Source: Allokutzneria sp. NRRL B-24872 (GTDB taxonomy: Bacteria; Actinomycetota; Actinomycetes; Mycobacteriales; Pseudonocardiaceae). From it: a DNA stretch of 64,000 bases. The translations under genes were made by a program, and so were the position numbers. Numbering within the stretch: position 1 is the stretch's first letter; each line of letters opens with the position of its first letter. The notes under the pieces are model-generated. The model worked only from the letters and a program-made list of their open reading frames with translations, was not told the DNA's origin and did not search any database. Positions 33,888-42,632 of the stretch are shown piece by piece. Location: the NCBI RefSeq assembly GCF_002155965.1, contig NZ_MUMH01000041.1:1-64000 (forward strand), written 5' to 3'.

Positions 33888-35330
33888 GTGGCAGGTGTCT
33901 CCCCACCGTCCTCCGGTTCTCCGGAGCCGGGGTTCGAGCGCAGGATCGGGCTCCTCCAGGCCACCGGGATCAACATGACGCAGATGTGCGGGATCGGCCC
34001 GTTCATCACGATCCCGGGCATGATCGCCGCGATGAACGGGCCGCAGGCCATGTTCGGCTGGCTGATCGGCGCGGTGATCGTGCTGGCCGACGGCCTGGTC
34101 TGGGCGGAGCTGGGCGCGGCCATGCCGGGAGCCGGCGGCACCTACCTCTACCTGCGCGAGGCGTTCCAGTACCGGACCGGGCGGTTGATGCCGTTCCTGT
34201 TCACCTGGACGGCGATGCTGTTCATCCCGTTGATCATGTCGACGGGCGTGATCGGCCTCGTCACGTATTTGGGGTACCTGGTGCCCGGTCTCGTGGACGC
34301 GGACGGGGCGACGACGTTCACCGGGCACGCGGTCGGGATCGGCGTGGTCGCGCTGGTCGTGCTGCTGCTCTACCGCAGGATCGGCGAGATCACCCGGCTC
34401 ACCACGGGCCTGTTCGGCGTGATGCTGGTGTCGGTCTTCGCGGTGATCATCGCGGCGTACTCGAACTGGCACTCGGAGCTGGCGTTCACCTTCACCCCGG
34501 GCGCGTTCTCGCTGGACGGCGGCTCGTTCTGGCTCGGCCTCGGCGCGGGCCTGATGATCGCCATCTACGACTACCTCGGCTACAACACCAGCGCCTACCT
34601 CGGCGCGGAGATCCGCGATCCGGGCAGGAACATCCCGCGCTCCATCGTGCTGTCGATCCTCGGGATCATGGCGCTGTACTTCGTGCTCCAGGTCGGCATC
34701 CTCGGTGTGCTGCCGTGGGAGGAGGCCGCCAAGCCCGGCCCGATCGCGTCCACCGTCGTCGAGCACAACTGGGGCACCACCGCCGCGCAGATCCTCACCG
34801 CGCTCGTCGTGGTGACCGCGTTCGCGTCGGTCTTCGCCGGGCTGCTCGGCGGGTCCCGGGTGCCGTACAACGCGGCCAAGGACGGCGTGTTCCTGTCCTG
34901 GTTCGGCAAGCTGCACCCCCGCCTGCACTTCCCGCACACCGGCCTGCTGGCGATGGGCGTGGTGACCGCGATCGGCTCGCTGCTGGACCTGGCCACCGTG
35001 ATCGCGATGCTGACCGCGGTGTTCGTGCTCGTGCAGTCGATCGCCCAGGTGCTCGCGCTGGTCGTGCTGCGCAAGCGGCAACCGGACCTGGCGCGGCCGT
35101 ACCGCCAGTGGCTCTACCCGGTCCCGTGCGTCGTCGCGCTGCTGGGCTGGGGCTTCGTGTACGTCCACTCCGGACAGCAGGAGATCCCCGGGACCGGGAT
35201 CAACCAGTTCATGCTGTCCCTCGGATGGGTGGGGCTCGGCGTGGTCGCGTTCCTCGTCTGGGCACGTCGCGAGCGGTCGTGGCCCTTCGGTCCCAAGGAG
35301 ATCCGCGAGGAGTTCCTGAGCAAGCCGTGA
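33888..35330 (+). CDS. APC-family amino acid permease
   Basis: A 480-residue secondary transporter with twelve predicted membrane helices. The first helix motif CGIGPFITIPGMIAAMNGPQ and the GGTYLYLREAF segment after helix 3 are typical of the APC superfamily (amino acid/polyamine importers). Begins at GTG with AGGAGG 8 bp upstream. Divergent from the ROK regulator, with a shared palindrome between. Substrate is not readable; with a ROK regulator an amino sugar or related compound cannot be ruled out. Followed by a strong hairpin. Confidence 0.92.
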   Translation: MAGVSPPSSGSPEPGFERRIGLLQATGINMTQMCGIGPFITIPGMIAAMNGPQAMFGWLIGAVIVLADGLVWAELGAAMPGAGGTYLYLREAFQYRTGRLMPFLFTWTAMLFIPLIMSTGVIGLVTYLGYLVPGLVDADGATTFTGHAVGIGVVALVVLLLYRRIGEITRLTTGLFGVMLVSVFAVIIAAYSNWHSELAFTFTPGAFSLDGGSFWLGLGAGLMIAIYDYLGYNTSAYLGAEIRDPGRNIPRSIVLSILGIMALYFVLQVGILGVLPWEEAAKPGPIASTVVEHNWGTTAAQILTALVVVTAFASVFAGLLGGSRVPYNAAKDGVFLSWFGKLHPRLHFPHTGLLAMGVVTAIGSLLDLATVIAMLTAVFVLVQSIAQVLALVVLRKRQPDLARPYRQWLYPVPCVVALLGWGFVYVHSGQQEIPGTGINQFMLSLGWVGLGVVAFLVWARRERSWPFGPKEIREEFLSKP

Positions 35331-35336
35331 CTATGT

Positions 35337-35376
35337 CCCGCCCGGTTCGGGACACCTGCTCCCGTGACCGGGCGGG
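35337..35376 (+). terminator. Terminator hairpin after permease
   Basis: A 10-bp stem CCCGCCCGGT/ACCGGGCGGG enclosing a second stem CGGGA/TCCCG, starting 7 bp after the permease stop. This hairpin argues that the downstream kinase begins after it rather than at the ATG at 35333. Confidence 0.75.
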
Positions 35377-35398
35377 GCTTCACCGGCACACTGAGCGG

Positions 35399-37651
35399 GT
35401 GGTGGGCAGCGCGTTCTGGTCGGGGTTCCCTCGCAGGGCCGCGCCGCTCGCGACGGCGTCCTTGGTGCTGCTCGTGCTCAGCGTGCTCTGCTTCTGGACC
35501 CGCGCCGCCGCACCGTCGGACGGCACGATCGTCAACGTCGGCGACATGGCCTTCGCTGACGGCGAGGTCGTCGTCCGGCAGGTCGCCCCGGGCAGTCCAC
35601 TGCGCGTGGGCGACGAGGTCGTCTCTGTCGGCGGACGCGTGCTCACCGACCAGATCGGTCCCGGCGCCATCCCCGCTGAGGTGGGCGATCGGCTGACCTA
35701 CGTCGTGCTGCGCGACGGAGCGCTGGTGCCGGTCGAAGTCGTGCTCAAGCCCTACCCGGTGCTGTCCGCGCTGGCGAACCAGTGGCCGATGGTGCTGCTG
35801 ATCTCGATCATCGTCAGCGTCGCGCTGTTCATCTTCGCCAACCGGCCGCGCGATCCGGCGGCCCGTGCGTCGCTGATGATCGCGATGACCTCGTTGTTCT
35901 GCACGTCGGGCAGCGGCTACTTCAAGTTGGAGGCACTGGACCTCGTCTCGGGTGTCCAGTTCTGGCGCTGGTACCTCGCGCAGGTCGGGTTCGCGCTGCT
36001 GTGGGGCTCGATACTGCATTTCGCGCTGTCCTTCCCGACTGCGCTGAACTCGCGGCACCGCAAGCTCTGGGTGGCGTTGTCCTACCTGGGCCCCGCGCTG
36101 CTCTACGTGGTCGATGTGCTGCCGCGGCTGCCGTGGGCCACGACCGCGCTCGCGCGCTGGGAACTCGTCGGAGCCCCTGTGCGCCTTCTCGTCTTCGTCT
36201 ACCCCGCGCTCGTTTTCGTGATGCTGGTGTACCGGTACCGCACGTGCGAGGACACGCTCGCGCAGCAACGGTTGCGCTGGCTCGCGGCAACGCTCGGTGG
36301 AGCGTCCCTGCTCTACCTGTTGTTCTGGGTGGCACCGGAGATGCTGTGGGGCGTACTGCCGCTGGCGCGCGAGTTCTACCCCGTTGTCTTCATGCCAGCA
36401 CCGTTGGCGCTCGCGGCGGCCGTGTTGCGCTATCACGCGCTCAACATCGAAGTGGTCGTCAGCCGCTCGTTGGCCTACGCGTTGCTGTCCGCGTGCGTAG
36501 GCGTCGGCTACGCGGTCATTGTCAGCATTCTGTCCACGACGCTGCCACGGCTGAACAGCTTGTGGCAGCAGGCAATTGCCGCAGGTGTGGCTGCGGCGCT
36601 GACTTTGCCGCTGCGCGACCGTGTGCACGCGGTCATCAACCAGCGCCTGTTTGGCGCACGCCAGGACCCGTACCGCGTGGTCTCCGTGCTCTCCGACCGT
36701 CTTCAAGGCACGAAAACACCTCAGGAGACCGTGCAGGCCGTCGTCGAGACGGTTGGGCAGGCTCTGCGTCTTCCGTACGCGGCGATCGAACTGCGCCGCG
36801 GTGACAACTTCGAGCAGGTGGCGGTCTTTGGTACACCGGTGGGCCTGTTGACGCGTCTTCCCTTGAGTTACCAAGGAGAAGTGCTCGGTGACCTGGTGGT
36901 GGCGGGAGGCCCGCGCGAACGGTTCAACCGCAAGGACCGGGCTGTGCTCGCGGACATCGCGCGGCACGCCGGGGCGATCGTGCACACCGCGCGGCTGACC
37001 ACGGACCTCGCGCGCAGCCGCGCGGAGATCGTGCAGGCGCGTGAAGAGGAACGACGGCGGCTGCTGCACGACCTGCACGACGGAGTCGGCCCCACGCTCG
37101 CGGCGGCGACGCTCGGCCTCCAGGCGTCGCGGCGCCTGCTGACCACGAATCCGCCCGCGGCCAAGGACATGCTGCACAGGCTCGAAGACGACCTGCAGAA
37201 CGCGATCGGTGAGATCCGCCGCGTCGCCAACGAGCTGCGCCCGCCGGTGTTGGACCAGCTGGGCCTGGTGACGGCCGTGCGCGAGCACGCGAACACGATC
37301 GCCGGACGGCTCGGGCCGTTGAGCGTGGAGATGGACCTGCCGGAGGAGCTGCCCGCGCTGCCCGCCGCCGTGGAGGTCGCGGCCTACCGGATCGTGTGCG
37401 AGGCGCTGACGAACGTCGCGCGGCACTCGAAGGCGAAGCGCTGCGCGGTGCGGCTCGGGTTGGACGGCGGGCTCACGCTGGAGATCTCCGACGACGGGGT
37501 CGGACTGCCCACCCGGTACCGGGACGGCGTGGGACTGCACTCGATGCGCGAACGCGCTGTCGAGCTCGGGGGAAGTTGCACCGTGGAGTCGGCGGCCGGG
37601 CACGGAACCCGCGTGCTCGCCCGCTTGCCGTTGCCAGAAAGGGGACACTGA
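35399..37651 (+). CDS. ComP-like sensor histidine kinase with PDZ and GAF domains
   Basis: A 750-residue membrane kinase. One N-terminal helix, an extracytoplasmic PDZ-like domain (about 45-120: VVVRQVAPGSPLRVGDEVVS is its start), then eight membrane helices to about residue 410, a GAF-like domain (about 435-535), HisKA_3 with His in EERRRLLHDLHDGVGPTLAA near residue 560, and an ATPase domain (CEALTNVARHSKA; GVGLHSMRERAVELGG). The layout matches Bacillus ComP, a quorum-peptide sensor with an extracytoplasmic PDZ. The start is GTG (a second GTG follows); an ATG at 35333 lies before the hairpin. Partner regulator is 2 bp downstream. Confidence 0.88.
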   Translation: MVGSAFWSGFPRRAAPLATASLVLLVLSVLCFWTRAAAPSDGTIVNVGDMAFADGEVVVRQVAPGSPLRVGDEVVSVGGRVLTDQIGPGAIPAEVGDRLTYVVLRDGALVPVEVVLKPYPVLSALANQWPMVLLISIIVSVALFIFANRPRDPAARASLMIAMTSLFCTSGSGYFKLEALDLVSGVQFWRWYLAQVGFALLWGSILHFALSFPTALNSRHRKLWVALSYLGPALLYVVDVLPRLPWATTALARWELVGAPVRLLVFVYPALVFVMLVYRYRTCEDTLAQQRLRWLAATLGGASLLYLLFWVAPEMLWGVLPLAREFYPVVFMPAPLALAAAVLRYHALNIEVVVSRSLAYALLSACVGVGYAVIVSILSTTLPRLNSLWQQAIAAGVAAALTLPLRDRVHAVINQRLFGARQDPYRVVSVLSDRLQGTKTPQETVQAVVETVGQALRLPYAAIELRRGDNFEQVAVFGTPVGLLTRLPLSYQGEVLGDLVVAGGPRERFNRKDRAVLADIARHAGAIVHTARLTTDLARSRAEIVQAREEERRRLLHDLHDGVGPTLAAATLGLQASRRLLTTNPPAAKDMLHRLEDDLQNAIGEIRRVANELRPPVLDQLGLVTAVREHANTIAGRLGPLSVEMDLPEELPALPAAVEVAAYRIVCEALTNVARHSKAKRCAVRLGLDGGLTLEISDDGVGLPTRYRDGVGLHSMRERAVELGGSCTVESAAGHGTRVLARLPLPERGH

Positions 37652-37653
37652 GG

Positions 37654-38292
37654 GTGGAGCAGATGCGCATCCTGGTTGTCGATGACCATCCGCTGTTCCG
37701 ATACGGGCTCTGCGCGATGCTGTCGACAGTTCCGGAGATCGAGGTCGTCGGCGAGGCCGCGACGGGCACGGCCGCGGTGTCGCTGGCCGCGTCGCTGCAA
37801 CCGGACGTGGTGGTGATGGACCTGAACATGCCCGACTTCAACGGCGTCGAGGCGAGCAGGCGGATCACCCACACCAGCCCGCACATCGGGGTGCTGGTGC
37901 TGACGATGTTCGACGACGACCAGTCGGTGTTCGCCGCGATGCGCGCGGGCGCCCGCGGCTACCTGCTCAAGGGCGCGGGCGAGGACGAGATCGTCAGGGC
38001 GATCCGCGCGGTCGGGCAGGGCGAGGCGATCTTCGGGCCCGCCGTCGCGACCCGGCTGCTCGGGTTCTTCGGCAGCACCCCGGCCCAGCCGGTTGAGGCG
38101 TTCCCGGAGCTGACCTCGCGGGAACGGGAGGTGCTGTCGCTGATCGCGCAGGGCGAGAGCAACCCGGCGATCGCCAGGCACCTGGTGATCAGCCCGAAGA
38201 CGGTGCGCAACCACGTGTCCAACATCTTCAGCAAGTTGCACGTCGCCGACCGGACGCAGGCGATCATGCGCGCCAGGGAAGCCGGGCTGTAG
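37654..38292 (+). CDS. NarL-family response regulator, partner of ComP-like kinase
   Basis: A 212-residue regulator: VVDDHPLFRYGL, phospho-Asp in VVMDLNMPDFNGVEA, LTMFDDD, GYLLKGA, then LuxR helix-turn-helix LTSREREVLSLIAQG and LVISPKTVRNHV. The GTG gives VEQMRILV; the ATG three codons on is an alternative. The phosphorylation site, Thr and Lys are all intact, so it is a normal phosphorelay partner for the kinase that ends 2 bp upstream. Target genes unknown. Confidence 0.93.
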   Translation: MEQMRILVVDDHPLFRYGLCAMLSTVPEIEVVGEAATGTAAVSLAASLQPDVVVMDLNMPDFNGVEASRRITHTSPHIGVLVLTMFDDDQSVFAAMRAGARGYLLKGAGEDEIVRAIRAVGQGEAIFGPAVATRLLGFFGSTPAQPVEAFPELTSREREVLSLIAQGESNPAIARHLVISPKTVRNHVSNIFSKLHVADRTQAIMRAREAGL

Positions 38293-38396
38293 CCCGTTCA
38301 GGCAAAGACGGGACTCCCGGTCCCATGTGCCCGGGACATCCCCCCGGCCACTGTAGACATCGCGAACCAAGGCAGGGTCGATCTAGGGGGATCGAA

Positions 38397-39032
38397 GTGG
38401 GCACCTTGATGACCGAACGGCTATCGCTGCTCCTGCACGCGACGGACGGCATCTCCCGCGCGGGTGTGGCCGCCGCGCTGGGTCAACGAGAGGAAATCCG
38501 GTTCGTCAGCGTCGAACAGGCGCGGCCGGACGCGGTGGCGATGGTCGTCACCGACCGCACTGACGCCCGCAGCTCGCAGGTGCTGCGGGAACTGAGGTAC
38601 CGGGGGTTCACCAAGCTGGTGCTGGTGGCGTCGGAGTTCGAGGACGCCGAACTGCTCACCGCCGTCGAGATCGGGGTCTGCGGGGTACTCCGAAGGGCGG
38701 AAGCGACTCCGGAAGCGTTGCTGCGCCTGGTGATGGCGGCGGCGAGCGGGGACAGCACCCTCCCGCCGGAGCTGCTGGGCAAGCTCATCCAGCGGGTGTC
38801 GCGCCTGCACCGGCCGGGGTCCGGGCGGGGCGGGGCGATGACCGGCATGACGCCGAGGGAGACCGAGGTCCTGCGCATGGTGGCCGACGGGCTGGACACG
38901 CGGGAGATCTCGGAGCGGCTGAACTACTCGCAGCGGACGGTGAAGAGCATCCTGCACGACATCATCAGCCGCTTCCAGCTGCGCAACCGCCCGCACGCGG
39001 TGGCGTTCGCGTTGCGGGAAGGGCTGATTTGA
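38397..39032 (+). CDS. Orphan LuxR-type regulator with degenerate receiver
   Basis: A 211-residue protein. The C-terminal helix-turn-helix is a normal LuxR one (MTPRETEVLRMVADG, LNYSQRTVKSILHDI). The N-terminal 120 residues follow the receiver fold loosely, but the acidic pair is missing (LLLHATDGISRAG) and the Lys near residue 100 is replaced (GVCGVLRRAE), so phosphorylation is doubtful. AGGGGG precedes the GTG. One base separates its stop from the next gene, a DUF4255 protein, so the two form a unit. In actinobacteria such regulators accompany contractile-injection clusters. Confidence 0.88.
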   Translation: MGTLMTERLSLLLHATDGISRAGVAAALGQREEIRFVSVEQARPDAVAMVVTDRTDARSSQVLRELRYRGFTKLVLVASEFEDAELLTAVEIGVCGVLRRAEATPEALLRLVMAAASGDSTLPPELLGKLIQRVSRLHRPGSGRGGAMTGMTPRETEVLRMVADGLDTREISERLNYSQRTVKSILHDIISRFQLRNRPHAVAFALREGLI

Positions 39033-39033
39033 G

Positions 39034-39390
39034 GTGATCGTGGAAGCGGGCGAGGCGCTCCGCGCGGCGCTGCTGGAGAACCTGCCGCGCGGAACCCTCG
39101 TGCGCTTCGACCCGCCGACCCCGAGCTGGCTGGCCGAACCGCGCCCGAGGCCGACCGTGCACCTGTTCCTGTTCGAGATCCACGCTGACGAGGAGCTGCG
39201 CTACCTGGTCACCGCGCGGGCCGAGGACGTCGAGCGGGAGCACGAGCTGCTGGACCGCACGCTCATCGCGCTGAAGTCCGTGACCGAACCCGTTGTGCGC
39301 CTTGCTGATCCCGGTGGGGGCCAGCTGTGGAGCGCGCTCGGGATGCCCGCGCGGGCCGCCTTCGTGATCGCGGTCGGTTCACCAGGCTAG
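39034..39390 (+). CDS. Short DUF4255 (Pvc16-like) protein
   Basis: A 118-residue protein with the DUF4255 pattern: EAGEALRAALLENLPRGTLV, FDPPTPSWL, PTVHLFLFEI, YLVTA, EHELLDRTL, LWSALG. This family includes Pvc16, the cap-side component of extracellular contractile injection systems, normally near 180-200 residues. Here the strand-loop between the LFLFEI and YLVTA segments is shortened by some 25 residues, so it is compact or reduced. No sheath, tube, baseplate or ATPase genes are in the window. GTG start one base after the LuxR stop. It overlaps the convergent CDF gene by 12 nt. Confidence 0.8.
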   Translation: MIVEAGEALRAALLENLPRGTLVRFDPPTPSWLAEPRPRPTVHLFLFEIHADEELRYLVTARAEDVEREHELLDRTLIALKSVTEPVVRLADPGGGQLWSALGMPARAAFVIAVGSPG

Positions 39391-40302
39391 TTCGCGGCAC
39401 GGGGTGGCGCAGTCGGCCGGTTCGACCTGCAGCGTCGCGTGCTCGATGTGGTACTTCTCGGCCAGGGACCGTTGTGCGGCAAGGAGAACCTCGGTGTGCT
39501 CGATCCCGGGCTCGGTGATCAGGTGCGCCGAGGCCACCTCCATGCCCGAGGTCAGCGTCCACACGTGCAGGTCGTGCACCTCGATCACGCCGCCGAGGGT
39601 GAGCAGGTCCTCGCGCACCGAGGCCACGTCCACCCGCTCCGGCGCGTGCTGGAACAGGATGCGCAGCGCGTTGCGGCCGAGCACGTAGGCCCTCGGCAGG
39701 ACGAACAGGCCGATCGCGACGCCGATCAGCGGGTCCGCGTAGCGCCAGCCGAAGAACATCGTGATGAGCCCGCTGACCAGCACGCCGACCGAGCCGATCA
39801 TGTCGGCCATGACTTCGAGGTAGGCGCCCCGGACGTTGATGCTCTCCTTCGCGCCCGCCTGGAGCAGGAAGAAGGCGATCACGTTGGCGATCAGCCCGAC
39901 CAGCGCCACCAGTGTGACCGGCAGCCCCGGCACCTCCGGCGGCGCGTCCAGCCGGTTGACCGCCTCGATCAGCACGCCGATCGCCACGCCGAAGAGCAGC
40001 AGCGTGTTCGCCAGCGCCGCCAGGACCTCCGCGCGGTACATGCCGAACGTGCGGCCCTTGTCCCCCTTGGCCTTGCGCGCCAGCAGGATCGCGACGACGG
40101 CGAGGGTGATCCCCAGGACGTCGGTGAACACGTGCGCGGAGTCCGAAAGCAGGGCGAGCGATGAGGTGCTCAACCCCACCACGACCTGCATGACCAGCGT
40201 GAACGCCCCGAGCCCCACCGCCGCGTAGAGCCGGTTCAGGTGCTTGGCCGACGCGCTCTCCGGGTTGTTCGCCGCGATGCCGTGCCCATGTCCGTGTCCC
40301 AT
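39379..40302 (-). CDS. CDF-family metal cation efflux protein
   Basis: A 307-residue cation diffusion facilitator that pumps divalent metal out of the cytoplasm. It begins MGHGHGHG, a His-rich metal-binding start, then six membrane helices and a cytoplasmic C-terminal dimerisation domain with His residues (EVHDLHVWTL, YHIEHATLQVEP). The metal site in helix 2 is H-x3-D (SDSAHVFTD) as in zinc CDFs, but in helix 5 the pair is E-x3-D (LEVMAD) where H-x3-D is usual, so selectivity may differ. The ATG has AGAGGGGG ahead of it; earlier in-frame codons add only a basic tail. Confidence 0.92.
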   Translation of the reverse strand: MGHGHGHGIAANNPESASAKHLNRLYAAVGLGAFTLVMQVVVGLSTSSLALLSDSAHVFTDVLGITLAVVAILLARKAKGDKGRTFGMYRAEVLAALANTLLLFGVAIGVLIEAVNRLDAPPEVPGLPVTLVALVGLIANVIAFFLLQAGAKESINVRGAYLEVMADMIGSVGVLVSGLITMFFGWRYADPLIGVAIGLFVLPRAYVLGRNALRILFQHAPERVDVASVREDLLTLGGVIEVHDLHVWTLTSGMEVASAHLITEPGIEHTEVLLAAQRSLAEKYHIEHATLQVEPADCATPCRELAW

Positions 40303-40432
40303 CGGACCCCCTCTCACCACGAACATATAGCGAGATGCGCATACGAGCAATCGTGCCCTGGACCACACCCGGGGTACCCGCGCGAACCCGGTCGACCCAT
40401 GCGCTAAGCTTCAGCAGTCGCAAGCGCGATGG

Positions 40433-40504
40433 GCCCCCGTAGCTCAGGGGATAGAGCACCGCCCTCCGGAGGCGGGAGCGCAGGTTCGAATCCTGCCGGG
40501 GGCA
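40433..40504 (+). tRNA. tRNA-Arg(CCG)
   Basis: Cloverleaf with acceptor GCCCCCG/CGGGGGC and discriminator A, anticodon stem CCGCC/GGCGG with loop CTCCGGA (anticodon CCG, codon CGG), short variable loop, and T-arm GCAGG-TTCGAAT-CCTGC. CCA is not encoded. A strong terminator follows within 7 bp. Confidence 0.96.
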
Positions 40505-40510
40505 CTTCCA

Positions 40511-40558
40511 CGAAACCGGGCCCTGAACAGCGGAAATGCTGTTCAGGGCCCGGTTTCG
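40511..40558. terminator. Bidirectional terminator after tRNA-Arg
   Basis: A perfect 20-bp stem (40511-40530 with 40539-40558) and an 8-nt loop between the tRNA and the convergent HEAT-repeat gene that ends at 40572. Runs of A and T at the stem ends help both directions. Confidence 0.92.
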
Positions 40559-40571
40559 TCGTGTACGGGCC

Positions 40572-42539
40572 CTACTGGCTCAAGGCGGCGACGGCCTCGC
40601 GGAGCTGGACGCGAAGTGCCTCGTCCGCGCGGATGATCGAGCTCTCGACTCCCGACCGCACCACGCGTTCCTCGCGGTCGGCCAGTTCACGCAGAACGCC
40701 GACAGTGCCCGACGCGCGCATCTCCACGAGTGCCGCCACCGCCTGCGACGGCCCCGGCCAGCCGTCGGCAAGAACCCGGAGCACCGGGTCGATCTCGGCG
40801 CGTCCGGTGAGCCGCCACAGGGAGAGCACGGCGGAGACCGCTGCCCGATCATCCGTCACGAGGTTCTCCAGCAAGGGAACCAACGACCGGTCTCCGAGTT
40901 CTGCCGCGAACTCGGCGGCGTCGATGGCCGGGAAGTCGCCGTATGCGAGCACACCCGCCACGGTCGGCAGCACGGTGGACGTCTCCCCCGTCAGCCGCCA
41001 GTACATTCTCGCGGCGGCGATGCGCGCCCTGCGAACGGGGATGATGGCTTCATCATCGCCCAGTGCCTCACGCAGGCGCGGAAGGAGACGGTGCGCGGCG
41101 TCGCCGAGATCGGCGAGCACCGCGATGGCGGCGTGGTCGTTGAGGTTGGCCTCGGCGGCGAAGAGCAGCGGCTCGGCATCACCGGTCAGCTCGTGCAACG
41201 CTTTCGCCGCCGCCACCTCGCCTCTCCTCCGAGCCAGGGCTTCGTGCACCTGGGCCGAGTCCGGGGCGATTGCGGCAAGGGCCCGCGCGGCCACGCTCCC
41301 CGCGTAGTCCACAGTGGACAGCACTTCCGGGAGCGCGGCGCGGGCCGCCGTTCCCCAGCTCCCGAGCAGCCGCACCAGAGCGATTCGGTCCTGGTGGCCC
41401 GATCCGCCCGCGAAGGCGGTGCGCGTGGCATCGAGCAGCTCCGCGTCCACCGGAACCGCCGCGTCCACCATGGCGTTCGCGATCTCGGCGGTCAGTCGTA
41501 CTGCGCGGACTCCCCCACGCCACCTGGGGTCGCCGATCTCGATCAAAGCGCACAATGCCGACACGCGCGGATCGGTCGATCGCGGGCTTTCCAGATCGAG
41601 TTCCCGAGCGATCAACGCCGCCAGCTCGTCAGCGGCGCGTGCCGCGAACCCGCTCATGCGGATGGCCGAGACCGCGCCCCGCACGATGCCGGTGTCCGGG
41701 TCCGCCAGCATCCGCGCGAGCACGGGCACCAAGCGCTCCGGCAACGAGCGGCGGCCGTTCATCGCGTCGATCGCGGCGTACACGCACGCGAGCCGGACGT
41801 CGCGGTGCTCGGATCGGGCCAGTTCCGCCAGGAACTCCGGCACAACGCCGACATCGACCGAACAGACCACAGTGGACAGCCAGTTGTCGTCCCATTCCCA
41901 GCTCTCCAACGGGTCCCCGTCGGCACATCCCGACACGACGGCCGCAGTCACCTCAGGCGACCACTCCAAGCCCCGCGTCGCGATGGCGTAGGCAGCCGCG
42001 ACCCGCACCACTGGCTCCTCCCGCAATGCCTGGCTGAGCCACGCCGAGGCGTGGGTGCCGTCCTGCTGGAGGGCCGCCACGAGGATCAGCGAGCGGACCC
42101 ACGGACTCGTCTCGGCATCCCAGCGCATCCGGTGCGGCGGCACGCCCCGCATTCGGCCCAAGGTCGTCGCGGCCAATCCTCGGACCTGCTCGTCGTCGTC
42201 GGCGAGCAGGTTCAGGAGATCGTCAACGCGTCCATCGAGAACGTCCGCGACCGACCCGTCATGGTCACCTTCGGCGGCCACGCTGAGCAACCCGACGAGC
42301 ATGCCGCGGTGCTGCGAACGGGCATCGGCGACGATCTCGAACACGAAGGGCAGCACGAAAGGCGTTGACGAGTACACGGAGCCTTGGTGCACAACGCTTC
42401 CGTACAGTTCCTCGATCGCTTCGAGGGCTGCGTCCCCGTCTGCCGACGCCGCGGCCCGCAACAGGTCCGGCACGTTCTCCGCCGAACCGTAGGCATGATC
42501 GAGCCGGTACCACGCGATGTCAGAGAGCCCCGCAAGCAT
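40572..42539 (-). CDS. HEAT-repeat-like protein
   Basis: A 655-residue soluble protein built almost entirely of alpha-helical HEAT-like repeats of 30-40 residues: examples are DDDEQVRGLAATTLGRM near residue 115, EEPVVRVAAAYAIATRG near 175, SEHRDVRLACVYAAIDAM near 240 and PDTGIVRGAVSAIRMSG near 285. The start keeps DIAWYRLDHAYGSAENVPDLL, a segment common in actinobacterial HEAT proteins of unknown role. Such solenoids are protein-binding scaffolds. It stands alone between two hairpin elements. No enzymatic motif seen. Confidence 0.85.
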   Translation of the reverse strand: MLAGLSDIAWYRLDHAYGSAENVPDLLRAAASADGDAALEAIEELYGSVVHQGSVYSSTPFVLPFVFEIVADARSQHRGMLVGLLSVAAEGDHDGSVADVLDGRVDDLLNLLADDDEQVRGLAATTLGRMRGVPPHRMRWDAETSPWVRSLILVAALQQDGTHASAWLSQALREEPVVRVAAAYAIATRGLEWSPEVTAAVVSGCADGDPLESWEWDDNWLSTVVCSVDVGVVPEFLAELARSEHRDVRLACVYAAIDAMNGRRSLPERLVPVLARMLADPDTGIVRGAVSAIRMSGFAARAADELAALIARELDLESPRSTDPRVSALCALIEIGDPRWRGGVRAVRLTAEIANAMVDAAVPVDAELLDATRTAFAGGSGHQDRIALVRLLGSWGTAARAALPEVLSTVDYAGSVAARALAAIAPDSAQVHEALARRRGEVAAAKALHELTGDAEPLLFAAEANLNDHAAIAVLADLGDAAHRLLPRLREALGDDEAIIPVRRARIAAARMYWRLTGETSTVLPTVAGVLAYGDFPAIDAAEFAAELGDRSLVPLLENLVTDDRAAVSAVLSLWRLTGRAEIDPVLRVLADGWPGPSQAVAALVEMRASGTVGVLRELADREERVVRSGVESSIIRADEALRVQLREAVAALSQ

Positions 42540-42576
42540 CGCGACATCCTATGGGTGTCTCGACGTAGCCGGAGAG

Positions 42577-42620
42577 CCGTTTCGTACTCATAGCGGGGTC
42601 CCGCTATGAGTACGAAACGG
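42577..42620. repeat. Palindromic repeat element, copy A
   Basis: A perfect 21-bp inverted repeat (42577-42597 with 42600-42620) and a 2-nt centre, containing CCGTTTCGTACTCATAGCGG. The same 20-nt arm recurs at 46687-46747 with a longer loop. It lies between the start of the HEAT gene and the end of the methyltransferase fusion gene, where it can act as a terminator for the latter. Confidence 0.9.
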
Positions 42621-42632
42621 GTGATCAACGGG

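Noticed and set aside
33846-37648. Long minus-strand frames opposite the amino-acid permease and ComP-like kinase
   Set aside because: His/Arg/Gln-rich shadows without domains; the plus-strand genes have clear motifs.
38397-39390. A full contractile injection system
   Set aside because: Only one short DUF4255 gene; no sheath, tube, baseplate, ATPase or spike genes in the window.
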